From Mycobacterium celatum (GTDB lineage Bacteria > Actinomycetota > Actinomycetes > Mycobacteriales > Mycobacteriaceae): DNA of 64,000 bases. The DNA lies in assembly GCF_002101595.1 (NCBI RefSeq), contig NZ_LQOM01000033.1, positions 1 through 64,000 on the forward strand, read 5' to 3'. The position numbers and the translations under genes are program-made. The stretch's first letter is position 1, and each line of letters starts with the position of its first letter. Below are positions 19,238-27,420 of this stretch, one piece after another. The notes under the pieces were generated by a model, which was given only the letters and a program-made list of their open reading frames with translations, was not told where the DNA came from and did not search any database.

Positions 19238-19492
19238 ATGGCCAAGAGCAACAAGCGCCGGCCGGCACCCGAAAAGCCGGTCAAGACACGCAAGTGCGTG
19301 TTCTGCGCCAAGAAGGACCAAGTCATCGACTACAAGGACACCGCGCTGCTGCGCACCTACATCAGTGAGCGCGGCAAGATCCGCGCGCGCCGAGTCACCG
19401 GCAACTGTGTGCAGCACCAGCGCGACATCGCCCTGGCGGTCAAGAATGCCCGCGAGGTGGCGCTGCTGCCCTTCACCTCCTCGGCGCGCTAG
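19238..19492 (+). CDS. rpsR: 30S ribosomal protein S18, C+ (zinc-binding) form
   Basis: This 84-aa S18 is nearly identical to remembered M. tuberculosis RpsR1 (Rv0055). The N-terminal pair C20-VF-C23, with the downstream NCVQHQRD, marks the zinc-binding C+ version. Mycobacteria also have a C- paralogue elsewhere, made under zinc limitation. It pairs with S6 in the ribosome, and the two genes share an operon here with ssb between them. Confidence 0.96.
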   Translation: MAKSNKRRPAPEKPVKTRKCVFCAKKDQVIDYKDTALLRTYISERGKIRARRVTGNCVQHQRDIALAVKNAREVALLPFTSSAR

Positions 19493-19516
19493 ACCCAGAA
19501 CGGAAAGCACACAACG

Positions 19517-19975
19517 ATGAAGCTGATTTTGACTGCCGAGGTCGACAAACTCGGTTCCGTCGGCGACACCGTCGAAGTCAAAGACGGATACGGCCGCAAC
19601 TACCTGCTGCCGCGCGGGCTGGCGATCGTCGCGTCCCGCGGCGCGCAGAAGCAGGCCGAGGACATCCGGCGCGCCCGGGAAACCAAGCGGGTGCGCGACC
19701 TCGACCACGCCAACGAGCTCAAGACGGCGCTTGAGGCGCTGGGGCCGGTGGCACTGCCGGTCAGGACGGCGGGCGACACCGGCAAGCTGTTCGGCTCGGT
19801 GACCGCTGCCGACGTCGTCGCCGCCATCAAGAAGGCGGGCGGGCCCAACCTCGATAAGCGCATCCTGCGGCTGCCCAAGGCCCACATCAAATCCGTCGGC
19901 AGCCACCCGGTCACCGTGCACCTGCATCCCGACGTCAACGTCGAGATCGCGCTGGACGTCGTCGCGGAAAGCTAG
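19517..19975 (+). CDS. rplI: 50S ribosomal protein L9
   Basis: This 152-aa L9 has the two-domain shape of the family. The N-terminal RNA-binding domain ([36 protein letters not shown]) leads into a long connecting helix and then the C-terminal domain ([16 protein letters not shown]...). It is the last gene of the rpsF operon, 24 bp after rpsR, and is followed directly by a strong hairpin terminator at 19990-20017. Confidence 0.97.
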   Translation: MKLILTAEVDKLGSVGDTVEVKDGYGRNYLLPRGLAIVASRGAQKQAEDIRRARETKRVRDLDHANELKTALEALGPVALPVRTAGDTGKLFGSVTAADVVAAIKKAGGPNLDKRILRLPKAHIKSVGSHPVTVHLHPDVNVEIALDVVAES

Positions 19976-19989
19976 ACCCTTCCTCACGC

Positions 19990-20017
19990 ACCCCGGTGGC
20001 AGTCATGCCGCCGGGGT
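19990..20017 (+). terminator. Terminator of the rpsF-rplI operon
   Basis: ACCCCGGTGGC (19990-20000) pairs with GCCGCCGGGGT (20007-20017) over 11 bp with one mismatch/G-U pair and a 6-nt loop, 15 bp after the rplI stop. The following TGTCGTGTTGG is only weakly T-rich, as is usual for mycobacterial terminators. Confidence 0.7.
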
Positions 20018-20425
20018 TGTCGTGTTGGCTGGCGAACTTTTCGGCGCGCCGCCCGCGCTGTGAACGTAACCGTCTGTTAACGCCCGGCACGGCTGGCCGC
20101 CACGCAACACGCCCGAAACGGCAACCTGCCACGACACGCCGAAGAGATTCCCATCCACACAAACTGCACCCCGTTGTGGTGGGCTTATCTGCAGTAATGC
20201 GGTACCCCTCGACAGTGCTCCACAGGTTTTCCACACCCGCCTCAACACAGGGGCCGATGGATATGCACACGCGATGCACAGCTTCATGAACAACACCGTT
20301 TGGAAGCCTTGCCAGCAACCTTTAGCGTCAACCCGTCGCGAGGCGGTGTCGGTGGCTTGACTTAACGTCAAATCACCAGACTCGAATGAACGTTCGAGCG
20401 ATGTGCTGGAGGAGGTGGGGAGCTC
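20018..20425 (+). other. Intergenic region upstream of dnaB
   Basis: About 400 bp with no convincing gene. Open frames here have no family character. It is less GC-rich than its neighbours and contains CCACA clusters (for example CTCCACAGG-TTTTCCACAC near 20220-20235). These resemble degenerate DnaA-box cores, but no exact TTGTCCACA is present. The LexA box at 20382-20397 and a GGAGGAGG Shine-Dalgarno lie just before the dnaB ATG. Confidence 0.5.
20382..20397. promoter_or_regulatory. LexA (SOS) box upstream of dnaB
   Basis: TCGAAT-GAAC-GTTCGA matches the mycobacterial SOS box TCGAAC-N4-GTTCGA at 11 of 12 specified positions. It is centred about 35 bp upstream of the dnaB ATG, a position where repressor binding would block transcription initiation or clearance. 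Confidence 0.65.
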
Positions 20426-23400
20426 ATGGCAGTCGTCGACGACCTCGGTCAGCCGGGCATGGGTACCCCCAGCGAGGACTACGGCCGTCAACCGCCGCAG
20501 GACCTCGCCGCCGAGCAGTCGGTGCTGGGTGGGATGCTGCTTTCCAAAGACGCCATCGCCGACGTGCTGGAGCGGCTGCGGCCCGGTGACTTCTACCGCC
20601 CCGCGCATCAGAACATCTACGACGCCATCCTGGATTTGTACGGGCGCGGGGAGCCGGCCGACGCGGTGACGGTGGCCGCCGAGCTGGATCGGCGCGGCCT
20701 GTTGCGCCGGATCGGCGGGGCGCCGTATCTGCATGATCTGATTTCGACGGTGCCCACGGCCGCCAACGCCGGCTACTACGCGAGCATCGTCGCCGAGAAG
20801 GCGTTGTTGCGACGGCTGGTCGAGGCGGGCACCCGGGTGGTGCAGTACGGCTACGCCGGCGCGGAGGGCGCCGATGTCGCCGAGGTGGTGGACCGGGCGC
20901 AGGCCGAGATCTACGACGTGACCGATCGTCGGCTCTCGGAGGATTTCGTCCCGCTGGAGGATCTGCTGCAGCCCACGATGGACGAGATCGACGCGATCGC
21001 CTCCAACGGTGGGGTGGCCCGCGGGGTGCCGACGGGGTTCGCCGAACTCGACGAGGTGACCAACGGTCTGCACCCCGGGCAGATGATCATCATCGCGGCG
21101 CGGCCCGGTGTGGGTAAGGCGCTGGCGCTGGGCACCCCGCTGCCCACCCCGACGGGCTGGACGACGATGGGCGACGTCGCGGTCGGTGATGCGTTGCTCG
21201 GCGCCGACGGGCAGCCGACGCGGGTGGTGGCGGCCACCGAGGTCATGCTGGAGCGGCCCTGCTACGAGGTCGAGTTCTCCGACGGCACGGTCATCGTCGC
21301 CGACGCCGATCACCAGTGGCCGACGGGCTACGGCATCCGCACGACCACCCAATTGCGTTGCGGCCTGGACACAATCGCCGGCGCCGGCTCAATCGGGCGG
21401 TACGCGGAAGGCGGCGCAACGCTGATGGCGCCGGTGTTGCAGCTGGACGCGGTGCGACGGGTGCGCAGCGTCCCGGTGCGCTGCGTGCAGGTCGACAACG
21501 CCGCGCAGCTGTATCTGGCCGGCCGCGGGATGGTGCCGACGCACAACTCCACGCTCGGCCTGGATTTCATGCGGTCGTGCTCGATCAAGCACCGGATGGC
21601 CAGCGTCATCTTCTCGCTGGAGATGAGCAAGTCCGAGATCGTGATGCGGCTGTTGTCGGCCGAGGCGAAGATCAAGCTGTCCGATATGCGGTCGGGCCGG
21701 ATGAGCGACGACGACTGGACCCGGCTGGCGCGCCGGATGAGCGAAATCAGTGAAGCGCCACTGTATATCGACGACTCGCCGAACCTGACCATGATGGAGA
21801 TCCGCGCCAAGGCCCGGCGGTTGCGGCAAAAGGCCGATCTGCGACTGATCGTGGTGGACTACCTGCAGCTGATGACCTCGGGCAAGAAGTTCGAGTCGCG
21901 GCAGGTGGAGGTTTCCGAATTCTCCCGGCATTTAAAGCTTTTGGCCAAGGAGCTGGAAGTTCCGGTGATCGCGATCAGCCAGCTCAACCGCGGGCCGGAG
22001 CAGCGCACCGACAAGAAACCGATGCTGGCTGACCTTCGTGAGTCGGGATGCCTCACCGCTGGGACGCGGATCCTGCGCGCCGACACGGGTGCTGAGGTGA
22101 CGTTCGATGAGCTGATGCGCACGGGCGAGCGCCCGCTGGTGTGGTCACTGGACGAGCAACTGCGGATGGTGGCTCGCCCGATGACGAACGTGTTTCCGAG
22201 TGGCCGCAAGGAGGTGTTCCGGTTGCGGCTGGCCTCGGGTCGCGAGGTCGATGCTACTGCCAATCATCCGTTCATGACGCTCGACGGCTGGACACCGCTG
22301 GGAGACCTCCACGTTGGCGACCGCCTTGCGGTGCCGCGCATGGTTCCCGAGCCCGTCGAAACGCAATCGATGGACGAAGCGGAAGTTATTCTGCTGGCAC
22401 ACATGATTGGCGACGGCTCGTGTGTGAAGAACCAGCCGATCCGGTACGCGAGCATCGATGAAGCCAATCTCGCAATGGTGACCATCGCGGCAGCGCACTT
22501 CGGGGTGAGCGCCGTCCGCGATGAATACCCCGCAGCTCGGGTAACGACGCTGAGGCTACCGGCGCCGTACCACCTGACGCACGGTCGACGTAATCCGATC
22601 GCCGAATGGTTGGACGATCTGGGGCTGTTCGGCCTGCGCAGTCACGAAAAGTTCGTGCCGGAACGGGTTTTCGCGTTGCCGAATGACCAAGTGGCGTTGT
22701 TCCTGCGCCACCTGTGGGCGACGGACGGTTCGGTGCGGTGGGACGACAAAGTCGGCCAGGGGCGGATTTACTATGCGTCGACAAGTCGACGTCTCGTTGA
22801 TGATGTAGCGGCACTTCTGCTTCGGGTGGGCGTGTCCTCGCGCATCAAGCGCGTGCTGAAGGCCGGATACCGCGACTCGTGGCATCTATACATCTACGGT
22901 GCGGAGAATCAGACCAGGTTTCTTCGTTACGTTGGTGTGCACGGCGCCAAAGCGACTGCGGCACAGGAGGTCCTCGCCCAACTCGACGGAATCGTCCGCA
23001 ACACCAACCTGGACACCGTGCCCAGGGAGGTGTGGACGCAGGTAAAGGCGTCGCTGATCAGCAGGCAGATGACGCACCGGCAGTTCGCCGCCGCCATGGG
23101 TACGCAGTTCTGTGGATCTACGATGTGGAAGCACGCGCCGAGCCGGGCACGGTTGCACCGAGCGGCGGCATTGCTCGAAGACCGCGAGATTCATGCCTTA
23201 GCCGTAAATGATGTGTTCTGGGATCAAATCGTGGAGATCGCCAGCCTTGGCGAGATGGATGTCTACGACGGAACCGTGAGTGACACACATAATTTCGTCG
23301 CAAACGGGATCAACGTGCATAACTCCCTTGAACAGGACTCGGACATGGTCATTCTGCTACACCGCCCCGACGCGTTCGAGCGAGACGACCCGCGCGGCGG

Positions 23401-23503
23401 CGAGGCAGATTTGATCATTGCCAAGCACCGTAACGGCCCGACCAAGACCGTGACCGTCGCCCACCAACTGCACCTGTCGCGTTTCGCCAATATGGCTCGC
23501 TGA
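20426..23503 (+). CDS. dnaB: Replicative DNA helicase DnaB precursor with two inteins
   Basis: This 1025-aa precursor should splice to a 457-aa hexameric replicative helicase. The N-extein (1-231) has the DnaB N-terminal domain (DLAAEQSVLGGML) and the first part of the RecA-like ATPase, ending in the Walker A GVGK. The middle extein (375-541) begins STLGLDF and contains the Walker B/H3 region LIVVDYLQLM. The C-extein (967-1025) begins SLEQDSDMVILLHRP. Intein 1 interrupts Walker A between GK and S, so no active helicase exists before splicing. The ATG at 20426 follows GGAGGAGGTGGGG. A LexA box lies upstream. Confidence 0.97.
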   Translation: MAVVDDLGQPGMGTPSEDYGRQPPQDLAAEQSVLGGMLLSKDAIADVLERLRPGDFYRPAHQNIYDAILDLYGRGEPADAVTVAAELDRRGLLRRIGGAPYLHDLISTVPTAANAGYYASIVAEKALLRRLVEAGTRVVQYGYAGAEGADVAEVVDRAQAEIYDVTDRRLSEDFVPLEDLLQPTMDEIDAIASNGGVARGVPTGFAELDEVTNGLHPGQMIIIAARPGVGKALALGTPLPTPTGWTTMGDVAVGDALLGADGQPTRVVAATEVMLERPCYEVEFSDGTVIVADADHQWPTGYGIRTTTQLRCGLDTIAGAGSIGRYAEGGATLMAPVLQLDAVRRVRSVPVRCVQVDNAAQLYLAGRGMVPTHNSTLGLDFMRSCSIKHRMASVIFSLEMSKSEIVMRLLSAEAKIKLSDMRSGRMSDDDWTRLARRMSEISEAPLYIDDSPNLTMMEIRAKARRLRQKADLRLIVVDYLQLMTSGKKFESRQVEVSEFSRHLKLLAKELEVPVIAISQLNRGPEQRTDKKPMLADLRESGCLTAGTRILRADTGAEVTFDELMRTGERPLVWSLDEQLRMVARPMTNVFPSGRKEVFRLRLASGREVDATANHPFMTLDGWTPLGDLHVGDRLAVPRMVPEPVETQSMDEAEVILLAHMIGDGSCVKNQPIRYASIDEANLAMVTIAAAHFGVSAVRDEYPAARVTTLRLPAPYHLTHGRRNPIAEWLDDLGLFGLRSHEKFVPERVFALPNDQVALFLRHLWATDGSVRWDDKVGQGRIYYASTSRRLVDDVAALLLRVGVSSRIKRVLKAGYRDSWHLYIYGAENQTRFLRYVGVHGAKATAAQEVLAQLDGIVRNTNLDTVPREVWTQVKASLISRQMTHRQFAAAMGTQFCGSTMWKHAPSRARLHRAAALLEDREIHALAVNDVFWDQIVEIASLGEMDVYDGTVSDTHNFVANGINVHNSLEQDSDMVILLHRPDAFERDDPRGGEADLIIAKHRNGPTKTVTVAHQLHLSRFANMAR
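21119..21547 (+). other. DnaB intein 1: class 3 mini-intein in the P-loop
   Basis: 143 residues lie between PGVGK and STLGL. The intein starts with Ala (ALALGTPLPTPTGW) rather than Cys/Ser, and has no endonuclease domain. It carries the class 3 W-C-T triplet: W67 in ADADHQW (block B), C122 in VPVRCVQVDN (block F) and T141 in the terminal THN (block G). In class 3 inteins that internal Cys starts the reaction. The related M. smegmatis DnaB intein has been described as redox-responsive; applying that here is inference. Confidence 0.92.
22049..23323 (+). other. DnaB intein 2: class 1 intein with LAGLIDADG endonuclease
   Basis: 425 residues lie between ADLRESG and SLEQDS. It starts with the nucleophile Cys1 (CLTAGTRIL) and has a block B TANHPFMT. 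Two LAGLIDADG-type motifs are present, LLAHMIGDG (near residue 117) and FLRHLWATDG (near 218), each keeping the catalytic Asp. It ends NGINVHN before the +1 Ser. All splicing residues and both endonuclease acids look intact, so it may be an active homing element. Its central part has lower GC and less biased codons than dnaB itself. Confidence 0.93.
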
Positions 23504-23528
23504 GAATCAGCAGTACCAACACGGTCGT

Positions 23529-23978
23529 TCACCGCTTCTCGTCGTGCCACAACTGTTCGGTCAGGTCGTGGAAAGCCGCCAGCGCAATGTTGTCGTCGGC
23601 ACGCACCATTGCCGACTTGCTCATGCGAGCGCGGACGATGGATCCGTCGCGGTGCGCCAGGTCGACAAGCTCGTCGGCGTAAGCACGCATCGTCTCAACC
23701 GGCTCGGCAGCAGGCAGATTGCGGAAAATGCTGTGAAATGTCAGGTCGACCATCGTGTGTCGGGTGTGGCCCAACATGGCGGCAAAGGCCGTGTTAGCGA
23801 ACAAGATGGCGCCGCCCGGACCGATGGCCAGCACGGGAATAGGCATCCGCTCCAGTACCACCACTGCAGGTAGTTCGCGCAGCGTGTCAGCAGGCGATTG
23901 GTCGGCCCGTCTCGGACGCCTTCGCTCCGCCCGTGCATAGTCGGCTCGCTCGCCCGACGAGCCACATACCTCGTGCAT
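23529..23978 (-). CDS. PAS-domain protein
   Basis: This 149-aa protein is mostly one PAS sensor domain (about residues 40-140: VLERMPIPVLAIGPGGAILFANTAFAAMLGH...), ending LTEQLWHDEKR. The ATG at 23978 is preferred because GGGGGAAATCT precedes it; an open frame runs further upstream to 24113 without domain character. No output domain is present, so it may be a partner or sensor for another protein. It converges on dnaB with a 25-bp gap. The ligand is unknown. Confidence 0.7.
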   Translation of the reverse strand: MHEVCGSSGERADYARAERRRPRRADQSPADTLRELPAVVVLERMPIPVLAIGPGGAILFANTAFAAMLGHTRHTMVDLTFHSIFRNLPAAEPVETMRAYADELVDLAHRDGSIVRARMSKSAMVRADDNIALAAFHDLTEQLWHDEKR

Positions 23979-24264
23979 TAGATTTCCCCCAGCGTCGAAA
24001 GGTCGCGTCACGACTCGCGCCAGCGCCCCGGTGGATAGCGGCCCAGCATGATTGATCGCGGTCCGGGGCGGGATCGGCGGCCAGGGAACAGGGGGCCTAC
24101 CCGTTGGTAACACGATAAGGCATCGAGCATCCGGCCTCTAGCTCTAGCACGAATTCGAACGGTCGACGCCGACGCCGCAGCCCTCCGTTACCGAGAGGTT
24201 GTCCGTGCCGGTTCACCGAGCTCGCCGTCGCGACCTGGCTGCGACGCCGCTGCGATTCGGCAGT

Positions 24265-24705
24265 TCAACTCCGCACCTCGCAGATCACCACGGGTATCTC
24301 GCGGCTAGTGCGGGTTTGGTAATCCGCATAGCCCTTGTACGCCGCAACAATCTTCGGCCACAGCTCGGCCCTTTCTTGCGCAGCTGCGGTGCGGGCGTGA
24401 ACCTTTCGCCGGGTACCGTCGATCACCAGCTCTGCGTCGGGATGCGCCTGAAGATTCCGGTACCAGTCGGGGTTGCGGTCGTCGCCACCCTTCGACGCGA
24501 CGAGCACTACCCGATCCGAATCGTGAACGGGCGTGGTCAGATAGCAAGACCGGGGCAGCCCGGACTTGCGACCGGTAGTGTGGAGCTCCACCACCGGCAT
24601 CCCAAACGGATTGGCCAACAACCTGTTTCCGCTTACCGTCAGGATGACCCGGTGCGCGCGGTTCATCAATTTGGCGCCGGTGTCCTTCAGTGCGTTGCCG
24701 TTCAT
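24265..24705 (-). CDS. Deazaflavin (F420)-dependent nitroreductase family protein
   Basis: This 146-aa split beta-barrel protein is of the Ddn/FDOR-A type. Family features are the N-terminal helix (LMNRAHRVILTVSGNRLL), VVELHTTGRKSGLPRSCYL, VLVASKGGDDRNPDWYRNLQAHPDAEL and the C-terminal YADYQTRTSREIPVV. Such proteins reduce quinones or xenobiotics with reduced F420. The ATG at 24705 gives the standard start; the longer upstream frame overlaps the ADC-like gene. It lies 79 bp downstream of that gene on the same strand, so it may belong to the TetR-linked cluster. Confidence 0.88.
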   Translation of the reverse strand: MNGNALKDTGAKLMNRAHRVILTVSGNRLLANPFGMPVVELHTTGRKSGLPRSCYLTTPVHDSDRVVLVASKGGDDRNPDWYRNLQAHPDAELVIDGTRRKVHARTAAAQERAELWPKIVAAYKGYADYQTRTSREIPVVICEVRS

Positions 24706-24784
24706 CGAATGTTCCTGTCTCGAATTGTGTGCCGTGGTCGGAGATTCACTTGAGCGCTCGGGGGCGGCGATCGTAGAAAATTTC

Positions 24785-25727
24785 TCAACTGAACGCGATT
24801 CGTGAGCGCGATGGCGCGTTCGGCATTGAGGTGGGCACCGGCATGTGCAGAGCGAGCTGGCCTTTTGTAATGACGTCCAGCTGAATCGTCCTGATTGGCT
24901 TGAGCGATTGCAGGTCATCAGACATCCGCCCGGTCCCGGTCTGCAGATCGACCTGACGCGGGAAGCGCACCGTTCCACCCGCCAGCACATTGGTCTGGCT
25001 GAGCGTGGAGTGCCAGGCACCGTTGATCGACGTATATGACGTCAACGTCGACACCCCGCTCACCGGTGGGGTAGCGGGTCTGGGCGGGCGTGGGCGCCGA
25101 CAGCGCCAGGTCGGTTCCCTCGGTGTCGTTGGCCACCCGCGCGGTGGTGCGGTCGGCGTCGATATCGACGTCGATTTCGGTGACCCATTTAGGGAAGCCG
25201 TAGCCATCGTGGCCGCGCACCTGCGCGATCTCGGCGTTCACCGGCAGGGAGAACACATATGAGTGCACGTGGTCGTTGCCGAGCCCGGTGACCAGATCGA
25301 AAAAGACAGGTCCGCCGTGGCGTGCCGGCCGCACCGCTGCCCCGACAGCAGCCTCGGTGTAGAAGTCGATGTCGCACACGTCATAGCGGAAGAAGATCAC
25401 CGAAATCAGCCCCAACCCAGGCGCTACCTCCAGGGGAGCCAGCTCCCTGGGCAGACGAGCGCGGATCGCGTCCGAGCGGGCCAGCATCGTCAGCCGCGCC
25501 GTGGAGATGAGGTAGTAGAAGTTCGGGGAGAACGTGGGACCGATCAGCGAGTCGACCTTGGTCTTGGGCAGCTTGCGAAAGAAGTCCACACTGGGCACCC
25601 GCGGATCGCGGGCGACCTCGTCGAGATCGGTCTGCATCCGATACCGGTCGTACAGACCGCCTTTCGGAACCGTCACCACGTGGCCGCCTAAATCGACCTT
25701 GACGGTGTCCTGCTGGGTCGACGACAT
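24785..25727 (-). pseudogene. Acetoacetate decarboxylase (ADC) family protein, frameshifted
   Basis: The first part (MSSTQQDTVKVDL to about residue 225, QTRYPTGERGV) is an ADC-fold protein with FYYLISTARLTMLARSD and the GYGFPKWVTEIDV lysine region. After the G-run complementary to CCCC at 25054-25057 the reading frame changes. The family-like ending (STLTSYTSINGAWHSTLSQTN... to the stop at 24785) continues one frame over. A single extra G accounts for it. Without a shift, translation runs into a non-family tail ending at 24918. The ATG at 25727 has GAGGGGGG upstream. The cause may be a real mutation or a homopolymer sequencing error. Two operator-like dyads lie just upstream. Confidence 0.75.
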
Positions 25728-25749
25728 TGCAGCGCCCCCCTCACCGGTC

Positions 25750-25768
25750 ATGTATGCACTGTTCACAT
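25750..25768. promoter_or_regulatory. TetR-cluster operator copy 1
   Basis: ATGTATGCACTGTTCACAT fits the shared 19-bp consensus ATGTRNRCNNNGYYNACAY seen six times in this cluster. It is 23 bp upstream of the chosen ADC-like start. Confidence 0.6.
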
Positions 25769-25783
25769 CACGCTAGCCCGGCG

Positions 25784-25802
25784 ATGTGAGCACTGTCAAC
25801 AC
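25784..25802. promoter_or_regulatory. TetR-cluster operator copy 2
   Basis: ATGTGAGCACTGTCAACAC fits the same 19-bp dyad. It lies between the ADC-like start and the end of the DJ-1 gene, and forms a pair with copy 1 (centre-to-centre 34 bp). Confidence 0.6.
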
Positions 25803-25820
25803 CGCGCCCAGGTGTGGACC

Positions 25821-26528
25821 TCACGCGGCAGCGGCGGCGATTTCGGCCACGAGGCGCCGAGCGAGTTTCTCCGAAGATTGTGGATTCTGCCCGGTGTAGA
25901 GGTTGCCGTCGACGACCACGTGAGGGCGCAGCGGAAAACCCTTGGAGTAGTCCACGCCGGCTTCCCTCAGCCTGTCCTCCAGCAGCCAGGGTGCCTTCTT
26001 GGCGAAGCGGTTGAGCAGCTCCTCGCGGTTGGACAGCCCGGTCATCTTGCAGCCGGCGAACGGCGACCTGCCATCCGGTCCGGCTGCCGCCAGGATCGCC
26101 GCAGGTGCATGACACAGCAGCGCCAGCGGCCGGCCGGATGCCAAGCGTTTGGCCAGCAACGCACCGGACGTCTTGTCATAGGCCAGATCCTCCATGGGGC
26201 CATGCCCGCCGGGGTAGAAAATCAGGTCGAAGTCGTCCGGATCGACAGTGTCCAGGGGTACGGGATGGTCGAGCACATCGGAGATGCGGTGCAGGTAGCG
26301 CCGGACTTTGCGCCGCGTCCACGGCATTCCGCCGGAGATCCCGAGGCTGAGTTGATCCAACGTCGGGGACTTGCCCCCCGGGGTGGCGACGGTGATGTCC
26401 CATCCGGCCTCCGAAAAGATGCGATACGGCATCGCCACCTCTTCGGCCCAATACCCAGAGGGATGCACCGTCCCGTCGTTGAGTGTCCAACGGTCGGCCG
26501 CTGAAATCACCATCAGAACCCTTGTCAT
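25821..26528 (-). CDS. DJ-1/PfpI (class I glutamine amidotransferase-like) family protein
   Basis: This 235-aa Hsp31-like DJ-1 superfamily protein has the nucleophile elbow at C139-H140 (LALLCHAPAA) and acidic partners in WAEE near residues 27-30. It also shows ISGGMPW and FYPGGHGPMEDL. Members act as glyoxalase III, deglycase or chaperone on reactive aldehydes and damaged proteins. It is upstream of the ADC-like gene on the same strand and divergent from the TetR gene. Operator copies 3 and 4 sit in the shared promoter. The linkage suggests handling of a reactive carbonyl; the substrate is unknown. Confidence 0.88.
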   Translation of the reverse strand: MTRVLMVISAADRWTLNDGTVHPSGYWAEEVAMPYRIFSEAGWDITVATPGGKSPTLDQLSLGISGGMPWTRRKVRRYLHRISDVLDHPVPLDTVDPDDFDLIFYPGGHGPMEDLAYDKTSGALLAKRLASGRPLALLCHAPAAILAAAGPDGRSPFAGCKMTGLSNREELLNRFAKKAPWLLEDRLREAGVDYSKGFPLRPHVVVDGNLYTGQNPQSSEKLARRLVAEIAAAAA

Positions 26529-26591
26529 GGCTCACCCCTCCCGATGCATATGCCAGCCAGACTCGTCGCCAGACGCGGTACTCCCGGCTCA

Positions 26592-26610
26592 ATGTGTACA
26601 GCGCTCACAT
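26592..26610. promoter_or_regulatory. TetR-cluster operator copy 3
   Basis: ATGTGTACAGCGCTCACAT; with flanking bases it forms the perfect dyad AATGTG-N9-CACATT. It is upstream of the DJ-1 gene in the divergent DJ-1/TetR promoter. Confidence 0.7.
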
Positions 26611-26699
26611 TAGCGATTAACGGTCGCGGCGTCAACGGCGCGGCTCAAACCGTGCTTGGCCTCGCCCGCATTTAATGAGCGGTGCTAACATCATGGGGA

Positions 26700-26718
26700 A
26701 TGTAAACGGTGTCCACAC
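26700..26718. promoter_or_regulatory. TetR-cluster operator copy 4
   Basis: ATGTAAACGGTGTCCACAC fits the 19-bp consensus and ends 15 bp before the TetR ATG, as expected of an autoregulatory site. A weaker related dyad (TGAGC-GGT-GCTAACA) lies at about 26675-26689. Confidence 0.6.
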
Positions 26719-26733
26719 TCGGTAGGTTCAGAT

Positions 26734-27420
26734 ATGCCCCCGTCGTCCAAGCGCTATCACCATGGCGATCTGCCCGCTGCGCTGGTGCGTGCCGCCATTG
26801 ATCTTCTCGAGGAAGGCGGGGCGGCCGAGTTGTCGCTTCGCGAGGTGGCGCGCCGCGCCGGAGTGTCACCTTCTGCGCCGTATCGCCATTTCGCCGGCCG
26901 CGACGAGCTGTTGTCGGCCGTAGCGGCCGTGGGTTATCGCGAATTGGGTGAAGCGTTGGTCAAGGCGCATGCCGCGCCGAACTCGGCCGACGACCTCGCC
27001 GACATCGCGGTGGCCTACGTGCAGTTCGCGCTGACGCGACCCGGGCTTTTTCGCGTCATGTTCGGCGAGCCGTGTGACCCCAATGCTCCCGACCGGGTGG
27101 CGGCTGTGGAGACAATCCACGGATACCTCAAATCCGTTGTGCAGAAGGTATTTCCAGCTGCAGATCCGGAGGCGATGTCGACAGCGTCGTGGGCGCTGGT
27201 CCACGGCCTGGCTTTTTTGCACCTCGACGGCAAGTTGGACGTCTCATCCAAGCGGGCAGTCTCCAACAGGGTCAGAGGAGCCGTGCGCGCAATGATGTCG
27301 AATCCGCTCGACACCGTCGTCGCATCGAGCGCCTCGACGGCACCCATACGGGCTCGCTCCGGTAGAAGTCATGCAGGATCCGCGGCGAAGGCCCGAGCAA
27401 GCCGGGCGACCCGCCGCTAG
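26734..27420 (+). CDS. TetR-family regulator (WHG-domain type)
   Basis: This 228-aa repressor has an N-terminal HTH (residues about 8-58: YHHGDLPAALVRAAIDLLEEGGAAELSL..., with VSPSAPYRHFAGRDELL as recognition region). A C-terminal WHG-type ligand domain follows (FALTRPGLFRVMFGEP; TASWALVHGLAFLHLDGKL). A basic, low-complexity tail of about 30 residues follows. It is divergent from the DJ-1 gene. Its stop codon shares the palindromic CTAG (27417-27420) with the convergent quinone oxidoreductase. It is the obvious candidate to bind the six dyads of the cluster. Confidence 0.92.
   Translation: MPPSSKRYHHGDLPAALVRAAIDLLEEGGAAELSLREVARRAGVSPSAPYRHFAGRDELLSAVAAVGYRELGEALVKAHAAPNSADDLADIAVAYVQFALTRPGLFRVMFGEPCDPNAPDRVAAVETIHGYLKSVVQKVFPAADPEAMSTASWALVHGLAFLHLDGKLDVSSKRAVSNRVRGAVRAMMSNPLDTVVASSASTAPIRARSGRSHAGSAAKARASRATRR

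Noticed and set aside
20218..20240. CCACA clusters as DnaA boxes or a replication origin
   Set aside because: No exact mycobacterial DnaA box and no dnaA/dnaN neighbours; the replication origin is elsewhere by gene order.
19996..20289. 97-aa open frame between rplI and dnaB (position of Rv0057)
   Set aside because: No ribosome-binding site, no resemblance to a known family, and it spans promoter-like sequence; left as intergenic.
24918..25060. C-terminal run-on of the ADC-like frame (CLALHAQPDQCAGGWNG...) as genuine coding
   Set aside because: The family-like ending is clearly in the next frame and the run-on is low-complexity.
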